35,697 nucleotides of DNA from Candidatus Faecivivens stercorigallinarum (GCA_018715465.1 DVLN01000050.1:1-35697); one strand, 5' to 3'. Positions 26,325 to 34,707 are shown, counted from the stretch's first letter. The notes: generated by a model from the sequence alone, not told the origin. Translations and numbers: made by a program.

Positions 26325-27365
26325 ATGGATCTGATCAAACAAAACCGCGACTGCCCGGTGCTGTATGTGGTAGTCCCCTGTTATAATGAAGAAGAAGTCC
26401 TCCCCGAAACGGCCAAACGGATGCGTTCTAAACTCCGCGCCCTGATCGCTGACAAGAAAATCTCTCCCCGCAGCCGGATTATGTTTGTCAATGACGGCAG
26501 CCGTGACCGTACCTGGGAAATGATTGAAACACTGACTCATGCTGACCCATTGTTTGCCGGAGTCAAACTGTCCCGCAACCGCGGGCACCAAAATGCAGTG
26601 CTGGCCGGGCTGATGACGGCGCGGGAACTGTGCGACTGCGCAATCTCGATAGACGCCGACCTTCAGGACGATATCAACGCGATTGACGGGATGGTCGCCG
26701 ACTTTACCGCCGGAAGTGATATCGTATATGGTGTCCGTTCCTCCCGCGATACCGACACCTTTTTCAAGCGGTTCACCGCCGAAGGATATTATCATGTTAT
26801 GCAGAAAATGGGGGTCGATCTGGTCTTCAACCATGCCGACTACCGGTTGATGAGCGCGCGGGCACTGGAAGCACTTTCTTCCTACCGGGAAGTCAATCTC
26901 TTTTTACGGGGCATCGTCCCGCAGATCGGGTATAAAACCTCAACGGTTACCTATGCCAGGACTGAACGGTTTGCAGGCGAAAGCAAGTACCCGCTTAAAA
27001 AGATGCTGGCGCTTGCCTGGGATGGGATTACCTCCTTTTCCCTGCGCCCGGTCTCTATGCTGATCGGACTGGGATTGATTATCACTGGCGGCAGTCTTGC
27101 GGCTGGTCTGGCGCTGCTGATCATCCAGCTGGTGACCAGCGCACTGACCGGAACCGCTGCCATCCTCTTTTCGATCTGGCTGGCATGCGGGCTGATTCTC
27201 TGCGGGCTGGGTCTGACCGGCGAGTATATCGGCAAGATCTATGAGGAAGTCAAGGACCGTCCCCGCTACTTTATCGAAGCGGTCTCCCTCGACCCGGGCG
27301 AAGTGCCTTCGCGCTCTGATTCCCAACCTGATACCATGTCTCAGGAGTCCAGCGACCCCACCTGA
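26325..27365 (+). CDS. GT2 polyprenyl-phosphate glycosyltransferase (DPM1/CsbB/GtrB-like) with two C-terminal TM helices
   Basis: VVVPCYNEEEVLPET, FVNDGSRDRTWEMIE, LSRNRGHQNAVLAGL, IDADLQDD; C-terminal TM pair; ORF track start 26076 overlaps yfhO, ATG at 26325 preferred. Confidence 0.9.
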   Translation: MDLIKQNRDCPVLYVVVPCYNEEEVLPETAKRMRSKLRALIADKKISPRSRIMFVNDGSRDRTWEMIETLTHADPLFAGVKLSRNRGHQNAVLAGLMTARELCDCAISIDADLQDDINAIDGMVADFTAGSDIVYGVRSSRDTDTFFKRFTAEGYYHVMQKMGVDLVFNHADYRLMSARALEALSSYREVNLFLRGIVPQIGYKTSTVTYARTERFAGESKYPLKKMLALAWDGITSFSLRPVSMLIGLGLIITGGSLAAGLALLIIQLVTSALTGTAAILFSIWLACGLILCGLGLTGEYIGKIYEEVKDRPRYFIEAVSLDPGEVPSRSDSQPDTMSQESSDPT

Positions 27366-27400
27366 CTTCCTGCCGATTACAATATATAAATCATAAACAC

Positions 27401-27448
27401 AAAAAGGCTGCTGACACGGTCAAATGACCGCATCAACAGCCCTTTTTA
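27401..27448. terminator. bidirectional terminator between convergent GT2 and XRE genes
   Basis: aaaaaggctgctga-cacggtca/tgaccg-catcaacagcccttttta stem with A and T flanks. Confidence 0.8.
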
Positions 27449-27451
27449 CTG

Positions 27452-28078
27452 TCAGAGTTTCTTTGCCAGTACCAGATCCGCCGCACCGCAGATCACCAGA
27501 TATCCGATCCAGCAAAGGACATACGCCGGGATGGAATTTCCAATCATCGGCACCGGTGCGATCAATCCGGTGTAGCCTCCTGCCAATCCGTCCAGCACAT
27601 TAAAGGCGCAGGAAAACGGAATAAACGACAAAATCCATATATTCGGCAGGATAAACAGCCGCTTTGCCCGTGTCCGTTTCTGCCCGCCGATCACCTGTCC
27701 GGCCAGGAATATCCCGGTCCCCAGCAGCATCAGGATCAGCCCGATGCCGACTGACAATTCTGTCTGCCATTCCTTCCAAACCATAATGGCAGCAATCAGC
27801 CCGGCAGCGTTGATGATGGTACCGGCTCCTGCACAGAGAAGCGCACTGTCAAGACTTTTTTCCGCAGTATCCGGCTGCGGCTGTGTCCCCTTGAGCAGAT
27901 AGTCGGTCGTCGTCTCGAACAGCTCGCTCAGTGCGATAATTTTATCAACATCGGGGATACTCTGCCCGCTCTCCCATTTGGAAACAGCCTGGCGGGAGAC
28001 ATCCAGCCGTTCGGCGAGCTGTTCCTGGGAAAGGCCGCTTTGTTTTCTCAGTGTTTGGATTCTGTCAGCAATTGTCAT
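27452..28078 (-). CDS. XRE family HTH regulator with C-terminal membrane domain
   Basis: MTIADRIQTLRKQSGLSQEQLAERLDVSRQAVSKWESGQSIPDVDKIIALSELF; 4 hydrophobic segments; SD aaggaggg before ATG 28078. Confidence 0.9.
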   Translation of the reverse strand: MTIADRIQTLRKQSGLSQEQLAERLDVSRQAVSKWESGQSIPDVDKIIALSELFETTTDYLLKGTQPQPDTAEKSLDSALLCAGAGTIINAAGLIAAIMVWKEWQTELSVGIGLILMLLGTGIFLAGQVIGGQKRTRAKRLFILPNIWILSFIPFSCAFNVLDGLAGGYTGLIAPVPMIGNSIPAYVLCWIGYLVICGAADLVLAKKL

Positions 28079-28109
28079 GATAAAGCCCTCCTTTGTTTGG
28101 TTCGGCTTG

Positions 28110-28175
28110 AGTATATCAAAAAAGGCGGTTGCGCTGCAACCACCTGTCCTGTACATTCTGTCAACCGTAGGTTGC
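28110..28175 (-). promoter_or_regulatory. XRE gene promoter with two inverted-repeat operators
   Basis: GGTTGC-GCT-GCAACC (28127-28141) over candidate -35, CAACC-GTA-GGTTG (28162-28174); -10 TATACT on minus strand (28110-28115). Confidence 0.5.
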
Positions 28176-28191
28176 GTGAGTCAAAATATCT

Positions 28192-28229
28192 AAAAAGCGA
28201 AGTGACACGATCCTCCACTTCGCTTTTTT
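28192..28229 (-). terminator. intrinsic terminator downstream of DUF1622 gene
   Basis: aaaaagcgaagtg / cacttcgctttttt perfect stem. Confidence 0.85.
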
Positions 28230-28233
28230 CACA

Positions 28234-28605
28234 TTAACCTTTATGATGTTCAGAAGGCGCTTTTGACACAAGATTGACTTCGTTATCCCCTTCCTCGTTT
28301 TTAATCTCCCAGTGAATTAAAAAGGTCAGCGCCGCCCGCAACAGGATAATCGCGCCGACAATCATGATTTCCGAAAGGTCACGCACCACGACGGTACGCA
28401 AAATCTCGCCGCCCAGCTTGAATTCAAGTCCCATCGCCATACTTTTTGCGAGCTTAAGCCGAGTCAGTGGATCACGGCGGATATAATTCACAACCCCCAA
28501 TACACCAGCGACCGCAATAACGATTACGCCGACCACCTCAAACAGGATGATCGAATATTCCGCCATCCATTTGACAAGGTTTTCCAGCGTCTGATACAAT
28601 TCCAT
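28234..28605 (-). CDS. DUF1622 family membrane protein
   Basis: FEVVGVIVIAVAGVLGVVNYI, LAKSMAMGLEFKLGGEILRTVVVRDLSEIMIVGAIILLRAALTFLIHWEI. Confidence 0.85.
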   Translation of the reverse strand: MELYQTLENLVKWMAEYSIILFEVVGVIVIAVAGVLGVVNYIRRDPLTRLKLAKSMAMGLEFKLGGEILRTVVVRDLSEIMIVGAIILLRAALTFLIHWEIKNEEGDNEVNLVSKAPSEHHKG

Positions 28606-28692
28606 AACCAGTCCTTTCCGGGAGAGCTTCTCCCTGTGTGATCAGGTCTATTGTACCATAACCTGTCCGGTCAGGCAAGCACTTTGTCCCGT

Positions 28693-29106
28693 TTACAACA
28701 CCATGACCAGTGTCCCGATCGAAATAAGCAGCCCGCCGATAATTGACTTGGCCGAAGCGGTCTCCCGCAGGAATACAAAAGCAAAAATCAGCGTAAAGAC
28801 AATGCTCAGCTTGTCGATTGGAGCGACTTTCGAAACCTCCCCGATTTCCAGTGCCCTATAATAACACAGCCAGGACGCGCCGGTCGCAAGTCCTGACAGA
28901 ACCAGAAATGCCCAGCTTTTCCCAGTGATCCCGGAAATCCCGCTCTGTGTCCCGGTGATAAACACCATCCCCCACGCCATCACCAGTACAACAGCGGTAC
29001 GGATCGCAGTCGCAAGATTGGAATTGACGCCATCAATGCCAACCTTTGCGAGAATCGAAGTCAGCGCGGCAAAAACCGCTGACAGCAGTGCATAAACCAC
29101 CCACAT
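28693..29106 (-). CDS. EamA/DMT single-domain transporter
   Basis: ~137 aa with 5 TM-like segments, MWVVYALLSAVFAALTSILAKVGIDGVNSNLATAIRT; SD aaagggg before ATG 29106. Confidence 0.85.
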   Translation of the reverse strand: MWVVYALLSAVFAALTSILAKVGIDGVNSNLATAIRTAVVLVMAWGMVFITGTQSGISGITGKSWAFLVLSGLATGASWLCYYRALEIGEVSKVAPIDKLSIVFTLIFAFVFLRETASAKSIIGGLLISIGTLVMVL

Positions 29107-29110
29107 ATTT

Positions 29111-29614
29111 TTAACCCCTTTCATCTGTTTCATTCCTTTCCATCTCTTCGGCATTCAGCCGCTCGATCAGCGGACGGTTTTCTTCCCGCCTTGCCTGTTT
29201 GGAGCGGGCATACAGCGTCTCCAGCACCTCCAGAAAAACTTCTCTTTTTTCCGGTTCCACCTCTTCAAGCAGCCAGCCATAATAAAACGCCTCCAAAGCA
29301 GCCCGACTGTTTTTGAGTGCATCGGCCTGATCTGTCGGAAACAGCCGGCGTCTCCGTTTGTCCCGTGGATCAACCTCCCGCCGGATAAAGCCCTTTCTTT
29401 CCAGACTGGCGGTCAGATGGGCGACCGCACTTTTTTCCAGATACAGCTGCCGTCCGATCTCGTCGGGAGAGATGCCGGGTGATTTGCGGATACAATGGAT
29501 TACTTCGTATTCACTTCCGCCCAGGCCCTGATCTTTCGCTCTTGACTGGACAAAATGAGCAGCATTGCGGGCAATCTTGGTGATCTTACGTCTGCTTGGG
29601 TCCAACTGTGACAC
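29111..29614 (-). CDS. MarR family transcriptional regulator
   Basis: winged helix: HCIRKSPGISPDEIGRQLYLEKSAVAHLTASLERKGFIRREVDPRDKRRRRLFPT; start GTG 29614 or TTG 29605. Confidence 0.9.
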   Translation of the reverse strand: MSQLDPSRRKITKIARNAAHFVQSRAKDQGLGGSEYEVIHCIRKSPGISPDEIGRQLYLEKSAVAHLTASLERKGFIRREVDPRDKRRRRLFPTDQADALKNSRAALEAFYYGWLLEEVEPEKREVFLEVLETLYARSKQARREENRPLIERLNAEEMERNETDERG

Positions 29615-29624
29615 TTCCCTTCCA

Positions 29625-29679
29625 AAATAGTTGTGCTCTCAACTATTTATAAAATACATCTTTTTTCCTCTTTTGTCAA
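29625..29679 (-). promoter_or_regulatory. promoter and palindromic operator of the MarR/EamA operon
   Basis: minus strand TTGACA (29674-29679)-17-TATTTT (29651-29656); perfect 9-bp inverted repeat AAATAGTTG-N6-CAACTATTT at 29625-29648. Confidence 0.65.
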
Positions 29680-29692
29680 CAACTATCCATGC

Positions 29693-29726
29693 AAAAAAGG
29701 GCATCCCACCCAGAGATACCCTTTTG
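29693..29726 (-). terminator. intrinsic terminator downstream of whiA
   Basis: aaaaaagggcatc / gatacccttttg stem; T-run on minus strand. Confidence 0.75.
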
Positions 29727-29728
29727 AT

Positions 29729-30661
29729 TCAATCCTGTTTGTCTCCTCTTGGAGAAACACCGCTTTCCCGCAACGCCTGTGCCTTTTCACAGATACGCCG
29801 CAGCCGGTGGTTGACCCCGCTCCTCGAGATCGGAACAGTCAGCATCTCCGCCAGTTCCCTCAGCGACATCGCTTCATTTTCCAGCCGCAGCTGGGCCAGC
29901 TCCCGCAAATCCTCATCCAGCCAGGAAAGCCCGACGGTATCCCGGATAAAGCGGATATCCTGCACCTGTGCGGCCGCCGCCGAGACGGTTTTGTTCAGAT
30001 TAGCAGTCTCACAGTTGGTCGTTCGGTTGACATGGTTTCGGACTGTCTTAACCACCTTAATTTCCATCAGCTTCATACTCGAACCGGTCGCGCCGGTCAG
30101 CGTCAGAAAATCCTCGATCTGCTCGCTTTCTTTCAGATACAGGATTTCACAGCCTTTCCGCCGTGCAACCTTAAAGCGGATTCCGACGCCTGCCGCCACC
30201 TCGTGAATTTCCTCAGCAAAAAGTGGGATCAGCGCGTTGATTTCCAGGTGGTACTCTTTTTCGGGGTTGGTCATCGACCCATACGCCAGAAATAATCCCC
30301 GTAAAAACGCCGCGGCGCATCCTTCAGGCTGGAGCAGCTCCTGATTGAGCGGGCTTCGGCCGAGGTGGTAATATTCCCGCAGCAGCTCTCTGGTGTGTTC
30401 ATGTTCGATACAGACGGTATAGACCTCAACATCTCCCTTAAGCCGATGCAGATCCCGCCGAATATCGATGATCGCCCCCAGTTCGGCCAGCATCGAAGCG
30501 ACCTCCTGGGCAAGTTCCCGGTTCTCGGTGGTAAAGATGGTTGGCTGCTGAGGGAAAGATTTGCTCAGCTTGAGAATCCCATATACCAGCGCATTACGAT
30601 GGTTAAAGCTTCGGAGGGGACTTTGCAGCAGTTCCAGCTTGACATCCTGACAAAATGACAC
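29729..30661 (-). CDS. whiA: DNA-binding protein WhiA (LAGLIDADG-like + HTH), GTG start
   Basis: AAFLRGLFLAYGSMTNPEKEYHLE, C-terminal LRLENEAMSLRELAEMLTVPISRSGVNHRLRRI. Confidence 0.95.
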   Translation of the reverse strand: MSFCQDVKLELLQSPLRSFNHRNALVYGILKLSKSFPQQPTIFTTENRELAQEVASMLAELGAIIDIRRDLHRLKGDVEVYTVCIEHEHTRELLREYYHLGRSPLNQELLQPEGCAAAFLRGLFLAYGSMTNPEKEYHLEINALIPLFAEEIHEVAAGVGIRFKVARRKGCEILYLKESEQIEDFLTLTGATGSSMKLMEIKVVKTVRNHVNRTTNCETANLNKTVSAAAAQVQDIRFIRDTVGLSWLDEDLRELAQLRLENEAMSLRELAEMLTVPISRSGVNHRLRRICEKAQALRESGVSPRGDKQD

Positions 30662-30671
30662 GCGCTACCCC

Positions 30672-31529
30672 TCATTTCTCAATATCACGATGGCTGATGC
30701 GGACATTGGCTCCTTTTGCAGCCAGATCATCATACAGATATCCGGCAATGGTCACGCTTCGGTGATGACCGCCGGTACAACCGACTGCAATGGTCAATTG
30801 GGTTTTGCCTTCCTTCTGGTAAAGCGGCAGAAGAAACCCGACCAGGTCCTTAAGTTTGGCCAGCAGTTCAACCGACTCGGGCGCATTCATCACATAATCC
30901 CGCACCGGCTGTTCCAGACCGGTATGTTCTTTCAGGGAAGGGATGTAAAAGGGGTTGGGCAGACAGCGGACGTCAAACACCAGATCAGCCTCGCTCGGCA
31001 GCCCATGCTTAAACCCAAAGGACATCACATTGACCAGCATTCCGTTTTTGAGATCAGTCGCAAAAATTGCGCACAACCGTTTCCGAAGCTGGGATGCCGA
31101 AATCCGGGTGGTATCAATCAGATAATCCGCCCGTCTTCTGGCCTCAGCCATTGCCTTGCGTTCAGCGGCGATCTGTGCCGCGAGGCCGCCGCCCACGATA
31201 TCCGCCATCGGATGGCGGCGGCGGGTTTCCTTATAACGGCGGATCAGTTCCTCATCCGAAGCGTCGAGGAACAGCATCTTGTATCCATGCCCTTCCTCCT
31301 TCATTTTGTCCAGTTCCTGACAAAGCCCGTAAAACATATTGCCGCCCCGCATATCGGTGACGACCGCGATCCGGTCAAGTGCGCCGCCCGACGCGACCGA
31401 CAGCCCGGCAATTTTGCCGATCAGCTGCGGCGGCATATTGTCCACACAGTAAAATCCGATATCCTCCAGCGTATCCATCGCACGGGATTTACCGGCACCG
31501 GACATGCCCGTTACAATCAGAAAATCCAT
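30672..31529 (-). CDS. rapZ: RNase adapter protein RapZ / YvcJ nucleotide-binding protein
   Basis: VTGMSGAGKSRAMDTLEDIGFYCVDNMPP, SFGFKHGLPSEADLVFDVRCLPNPFY, IAVGCTGGHHRSV; SD aaggggg before ATG 31529. Confidence 0.95.
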   Translation of the reverse strand: MDFLIVTGMSGAGKSRAMDTLEDIGFYCVDNMPPQLIGKIAGLSVASGGALDRIAVVTDMRGGNMFYGLCQELDKMKEEGHGYKMLFLDASDEELIRRYKETRRRHPMADIVGGGLAAQIAAERKAMAEARRRADYLIDTTRISASQLRKRLCAIFATDLKNGMLVNVMSFGFKHGLPSEADLVFDVRCLPNPFYIPSLKEHTGLEQPVRDYVMNAPESVELLAKLKDLVGFLLPLYQKEGKTQLTIAVGCTGGHHRSVTIAGYLYDDLAAKGANVRISHRDIEK

Positions 31530-31560
31530 AGCCGTTCCCCCTTTCCCACTTATCCGCCGG

Positions 31561-32475
31561 TCACTTTCCCAGCCGGCGTACCTCCGGTTCCAACTGATAA
31601 CCGGTTCTTTCAAAGACCGTCTGCTGCACCTTTTCAATCAGTTCATTGATTTGTGCGCAGGTTGCGCCGCCCAGATTGATGATAAATCCGGCGTGTTTTT
31701 CGCTGACCTGTGCGTTGCCGACCCGCGTTCCCTTGAGGCCGCACTGTTCAATCAAAGACCCTGCAAACGCTCCCTCAGGACGCTTGAAAGTAGAGCCGGC
31801 ACTGGGATATTCCAGCGGCTGTTTTTCCCGTCTTCTGGCCATCAGTTCGGACATTTTGTCGCCGATCTGCTGTCTGTCTCCCTGTTCCAGCCGGAAAGCC
31901 GCCCGCAAAATACACCACTGGGGATGAGTAGAAAAAACACTGCGGCGGTAAGACAGTTCCAGCTTTTCTTTGGGGAGCCGCTTGACCTCACCCGTCTCGT
32001 CCAGATATTCCACCCATTCCAGCACATCACGCATCTCGCCGCCGTATGCGCCAGCGTTCATAAACACGCCGCCGCCGACCGTCCCGGGAATACCATAGGC
32101 AAATTCCAGTCCGGTCAGGCCTTCACTCTGTGCCATCCGGCAGAGGGCATTCATACCGACCCCGGCATCGGCAATCACTGTCTGTTCCTCCCGCTTGAGT
32201 TCTGACAGTCCCCAGGTAAAGACGACCACGCCGTCCAGCCCTTCATCCGATACCAGCAGATTGGACCCCCGCCCGACAAACCATACCGGCTCAGCCCCGA
32301 TCCGCCGCAGTTCCCTGACCAGCAGGGTGAGTTCCTCCGCCGACGAGGGCAGCGCCGAAAATGTGGCGTTTCCCCCCACCTTAAAGGTCGTATACTCCCG
32401 CATCGGCGTATCGGTGCGGCAGGAAATGCTGTTCTGCTGACAAAAACGGGTCAACCCATCCAGATCTATCTTCAA
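31561..32475 (-). CDS. murB: UDP-N-acetylenolpyruvoylglucosamine reductase
   Basis: YTTFKVGGNA, FVGRGSNLLVSDEGLDGVVV, GIPGTVGGGVFMNAGAYGGEM, YPSAGSTFKRPEG; likely TTG start near 32475 after SD aaggaagg. Confidence 0.95.
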   Translation of the reverse strand: MKIDLDGLTRFCQQNSISCRTDTPMREYTTFKVGGNATFSALPSSAEELTLLVRELRRIGAEPVWFVGRGSNLLVSDEGLDGVVVFTWGLSELKREEQTVIADAGVGMNALCRMAQSEGLTGLEFAYGIPGTVGGGVFMNAGAYGGEMRDVLEWVEYLDETGEVKRLPKEKLELSYRRSVFSTHPQWCILRAAFRLEQGDRQQIGDKMSELMARRREKQPLEYPSAGSTFKRPEGAFAGSLIEQCGLKGTRVGNAQVSEKHAGFIINLGGATCAQINELIEKVQQTVFERTGYQLEPEVRRLGK

Positions 32476-32495
32476 AATGTTCCTTCCTTTCAAAA

Positions 32496-32535
32496 GACTG
32501 CTGCAAAAGGGTTGTTTCACCACTTTGCAGCAGTC
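32496..32535 (-). terminator. intrinsic terminator-like stem between glucokinase and murB
   Basis: perfect 12-bp inverted repeat gactgctgcaaa / tttgcagcagtc with TTTT on the minus strand. Confidence 0.65.
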
Positions 32536-32572
32536 CTTCCTTCAAACTATTCCCAGACCGTTATTCCAGGAA

Positions 32573-33529
32573 TTATTCATGCAGTTTCCAGAGCATCGCG
32601 GCACCAATGGTACCGGCGTCGTTGCCCAGCTTGCAGACCCGCAGCTGGCAAGTCGGCTGACCCTTGATAGAGTAGGCTTCCCGTTCGATAAACTCACGCA
32701 GAGGAGCGAGCAGGGTTTCGCCTTCCTTGCAGATGCCGCCGCCAATCAACAGGACTTCCGGCTGGAAGATGTTGATATAGTTGGTCAGGCCGGCACCGAG
32801 GTAGTTCTGGTATGTATTGACAACTTCGGTTGCGACAGGGTCTCCCATCCGCATACCGTCATAAGCGGTCTTGCCGTTGACATCATCCAGCGTCGGCGCA
32901 ACCTTCCAGAGGGCGGAATCAGGATGTGCCTGCATCGCTTCCTTGGTCATATTGATCAGGCCGGTTGCCGAAGCATATGCTTCAATGCAGCCCTTGCGTC
33001 CACATGTGCAGGGACGGCCGCCGTATTCAACGACCATATGGCCCAGCTCACCGGCAAAGCCGTTAAAACCGGTATAGATCTTGCCGTCGATGATGATACC
33101 GCCGCCGACACCGGTACCCAATGTGATGACGACAACGTCATTGTATCCGGCAGCAGCGCCCGCCAGCGTCTCGCCATAAGCGGCAACGTTGGCATCATTT
33201 TCCAGATAAACAGAGGTATGCAGACGGTCTTCCAGATATTTGCCGAGAGGAGTATTGCGAAAACCGAGGTTATTGGCATATACGACCACGCCGTTTTTAG
33301 AATCGACCGCGCCAGGAGTTCCGACACCGACCGAGCTGATATCCGAAATAGAGAGGCCGAGATCTTCCATCGCCATCGTTGCGGCCTTTGCGATCCGGTC
33401 TGCGAGTCCTTCATCATTACCGTCGACCTCAGAGGGGACGCTTGCTTTTGCGAGGATGTTATAATTTTCATCCACAACGCCGGCCTTGATAAATGTTCCG
33501 CCCAGGTCAATTCCTACATAATATTTCAT
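32573..33529 (-). CDS. glcK: ROK family glucokinase
   Basis: YYVGIDLGGTFIKAGVVD, ENDANVAAYGE, GELGHMVVEYGGRPCTCGRKGCIEAYAS (ROK Zn motif). Confidence 0.95.
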   Translation of the reverse strand: MKYYVGIDLGGTFIKAGVVDENYNILAKASVPSEVDGNDEGLADRIAKAATMAMEDLGLSISDISSVGVGTPGAVDSKNGVVVYANNLGFRNTPLGKYLEDRLHTSVYLENDANVAAYGETLAGAAAGYNDVVVITLGTGVGGGIIIDGKIYTGFNGFAGELGHMVVEYGGRPCTCGRKGCIEAYASATGLINMTKEAMQAHPDSALWKVAPTLDDVNGKTAYDGMRMGDPVATEVVNTYQNYLGAGLTNYINIFQPEVLLIGGGICKEGETLLAPLREFIEREAYSIKGQPTCQLRVCKLGNDAGTIGAAMLWKLHE

Positions 33530-33632
33530 AATCTCCGTTCCTTTCTACGTGTCCCAGCCGCCAGAGCTGAGCCGTTGCTGCATGCGAGGCTGCGCAGATG
33601 CCGCCACCTGTGCATTCAGCTCGTTTTTTTAT

Positions 33633-33661
33633 AGTATATCACAGTACGCCACTCTTTTCAA
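33633..33661 (-). promoter_or_regulatory. sigma-A promoter for glucokinase gene
   Basis: minus strand TTGAAA-17-TATACT with TGa extended -10. Confidence 0.75.
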
Positions 33662-33750
33662 CCACTAACTTTTGTGAAAATTTCTATTGTAACACCCCGC
33701 GCCGCCGCCGCATACTATGGCGTACATCAATCAAAAGGAGGTTGCTCAAT

Positions 33751-33915
33751 ATGTGTGGCAACAATTGCAGTTGGATTCTGATTATCATTCTTCTCCTGGT
33801 ATGCTGCGGTGGCTGGAGCTTTGGTTCCAATAACTCGAACGGCGGTTGCTGCTGTGGTGGCTGCGGCGGCTGTGGCGGTTGCGGCTGCGACAATAACAAC
33901 AACGGCTGCTGCTAA
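33751..33915 (+). CDS. 54-aa Cys/Gly/Asn-rich single-TM peptide
   Basis: SD aaaggagg 8 nt before ATG 33751; MCGNNCSWILIIILLLVCCGGWSFGSNNSNGGCCCGGCGGCGGCGCDNNNNGCC; 13 Cys. Confidence 0.75.
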   Translation: MCGNNCSWILIIILLLVCCGGWSFGSNNSNGGCCCGGCGGCGGCGCDNNNNGCC

Positions 33916-33933
33916 TTTTCCCACTTCCTTAGC

Positions 33934-33955
33934 CTCCCTGCCTTCGGGCAGGGAG
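33934..33955. terminator. hairpin with TTCG tetraloop (possible terminator without T-run)
   Basis: ctccctgcc-ttcg-ggcagggag, perfect 9-bp stem between convergent genes. Confidence 0.5.
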
Positions 33956-33972
33956 TACATAACGACACGCCA

Positions 33973-34707
33973 TCATCCGCCCGACCATCCGGCGAACCGT
34001 CCGTCTTCCAGCAGGAGGACGGCGGCCGCCGTCATATCCGGGCGGTATTCATTTCCCAGCACATCCCCTTCCCAGCCGTCCGGCGGATAAAGCTGCATCC
34101 GGTAAACAGAGCGATTATCCTCTTGTTCGACTGACTCGGAAACGGCGGCGCTTTTGGGAATGCAGACGCCAGCAGTCAGAATAAAAGCATCCTGTTCCCG
34201 GTCATACGTCGCCAGCGTGCAGTCTTCCGGCTCATCCGGCTGTACGCCGAACAGTTCTCCAGCCAGTTGCCAGACTTCCGCAGCGGGCAGCAATACCTGC
34301 CCATCCACTGCTTCAGGCATCCCGCCGGTCTCCATCAGATACCAGAGAACCACCTCTTCCAATTGAGGTGCTGTCAACTGGGAAGGATTGTCAAAATATG
34401 GTGTTCCGGCTGCTGCCAGTGCCTGCCCGAGTGCGAGAGCCTGCGTATCAGAAAGCTGCTGTATTTCAGACGGTGCTTCCACCCCTGTGTCTGAATCTGC
34501 GGCAGCAGACTTTTGGCCAGCCACGTCTTGAGCAGCAGAAAAATCTGCTGTCATTTGTGTTGTCTCTTTCTGTGCCAGAGAAGCCCCGTCCGTCTGGTAG
34601 GCCAGCCCCTCCGACTGTCCCGCGCTCCAGACCGATGTCCCCCAGCAAAAGAGAGATAATGCGATAAAGACGGCCGCCATCGCGGTCAATCTGGTCTTTT
34701 CCCCCAT
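33973..34707 (-). CDS. hypothetical secreted or membrane-anchored protein
   Basis: SD gggagg before ATG 34707; N-terminal signal/TM LTAMAAVFIALSLFCWGTSVWS; no family recognised. Confidence 0.65.
   Translation of the reverse strand: MGEKTRLTAMAAVFIALSLFCWGTSVWSAGQSEGLAYQTDGASLAQKETTQMTADFSAAQDVAGQKSAAADSDTGVEAPSEIQQLSDTQALALGQALAAAGTPYFDNPSQLTAPQLEEVVLWYLMETGGMPEAVDGQVLLPAAEVWQLAGELFGVQPDEPEDCTLATYDREQDAFILTAGVCIPKSAAVSESVEQEDNRSVYRMQLYPPDGWEGDVLGNEYRPDMTAAAVLLLEDGRFAGWSGG

Noticed and set aside
30690-31649. 319-aa plus-strand ORF antisense to rapZ
   Set aside because: Shadow ORF of rapZ; no independent evidence.
32496-32535. Stems at 9201-9234 and 32496-32535 as a dispersed repeat family (both contain CTG(T/C)TGCAAA)
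   Set aside because: Similarity is short and fits terminator stems; two copies are not enough to support a repeat family.
32477-33634. 385-aa plus-strand ORF antisense to glucokinase
   Set aside because: Shadow ORF; crosses the glucokinase promoter and the stem at 32496-32535.
33934-33955. TTCG hairpin as a mobile REP-like element
   Set aside because: Only one copy seen in the window; more likely a terminator or RNA stabiliser between convergent genes.
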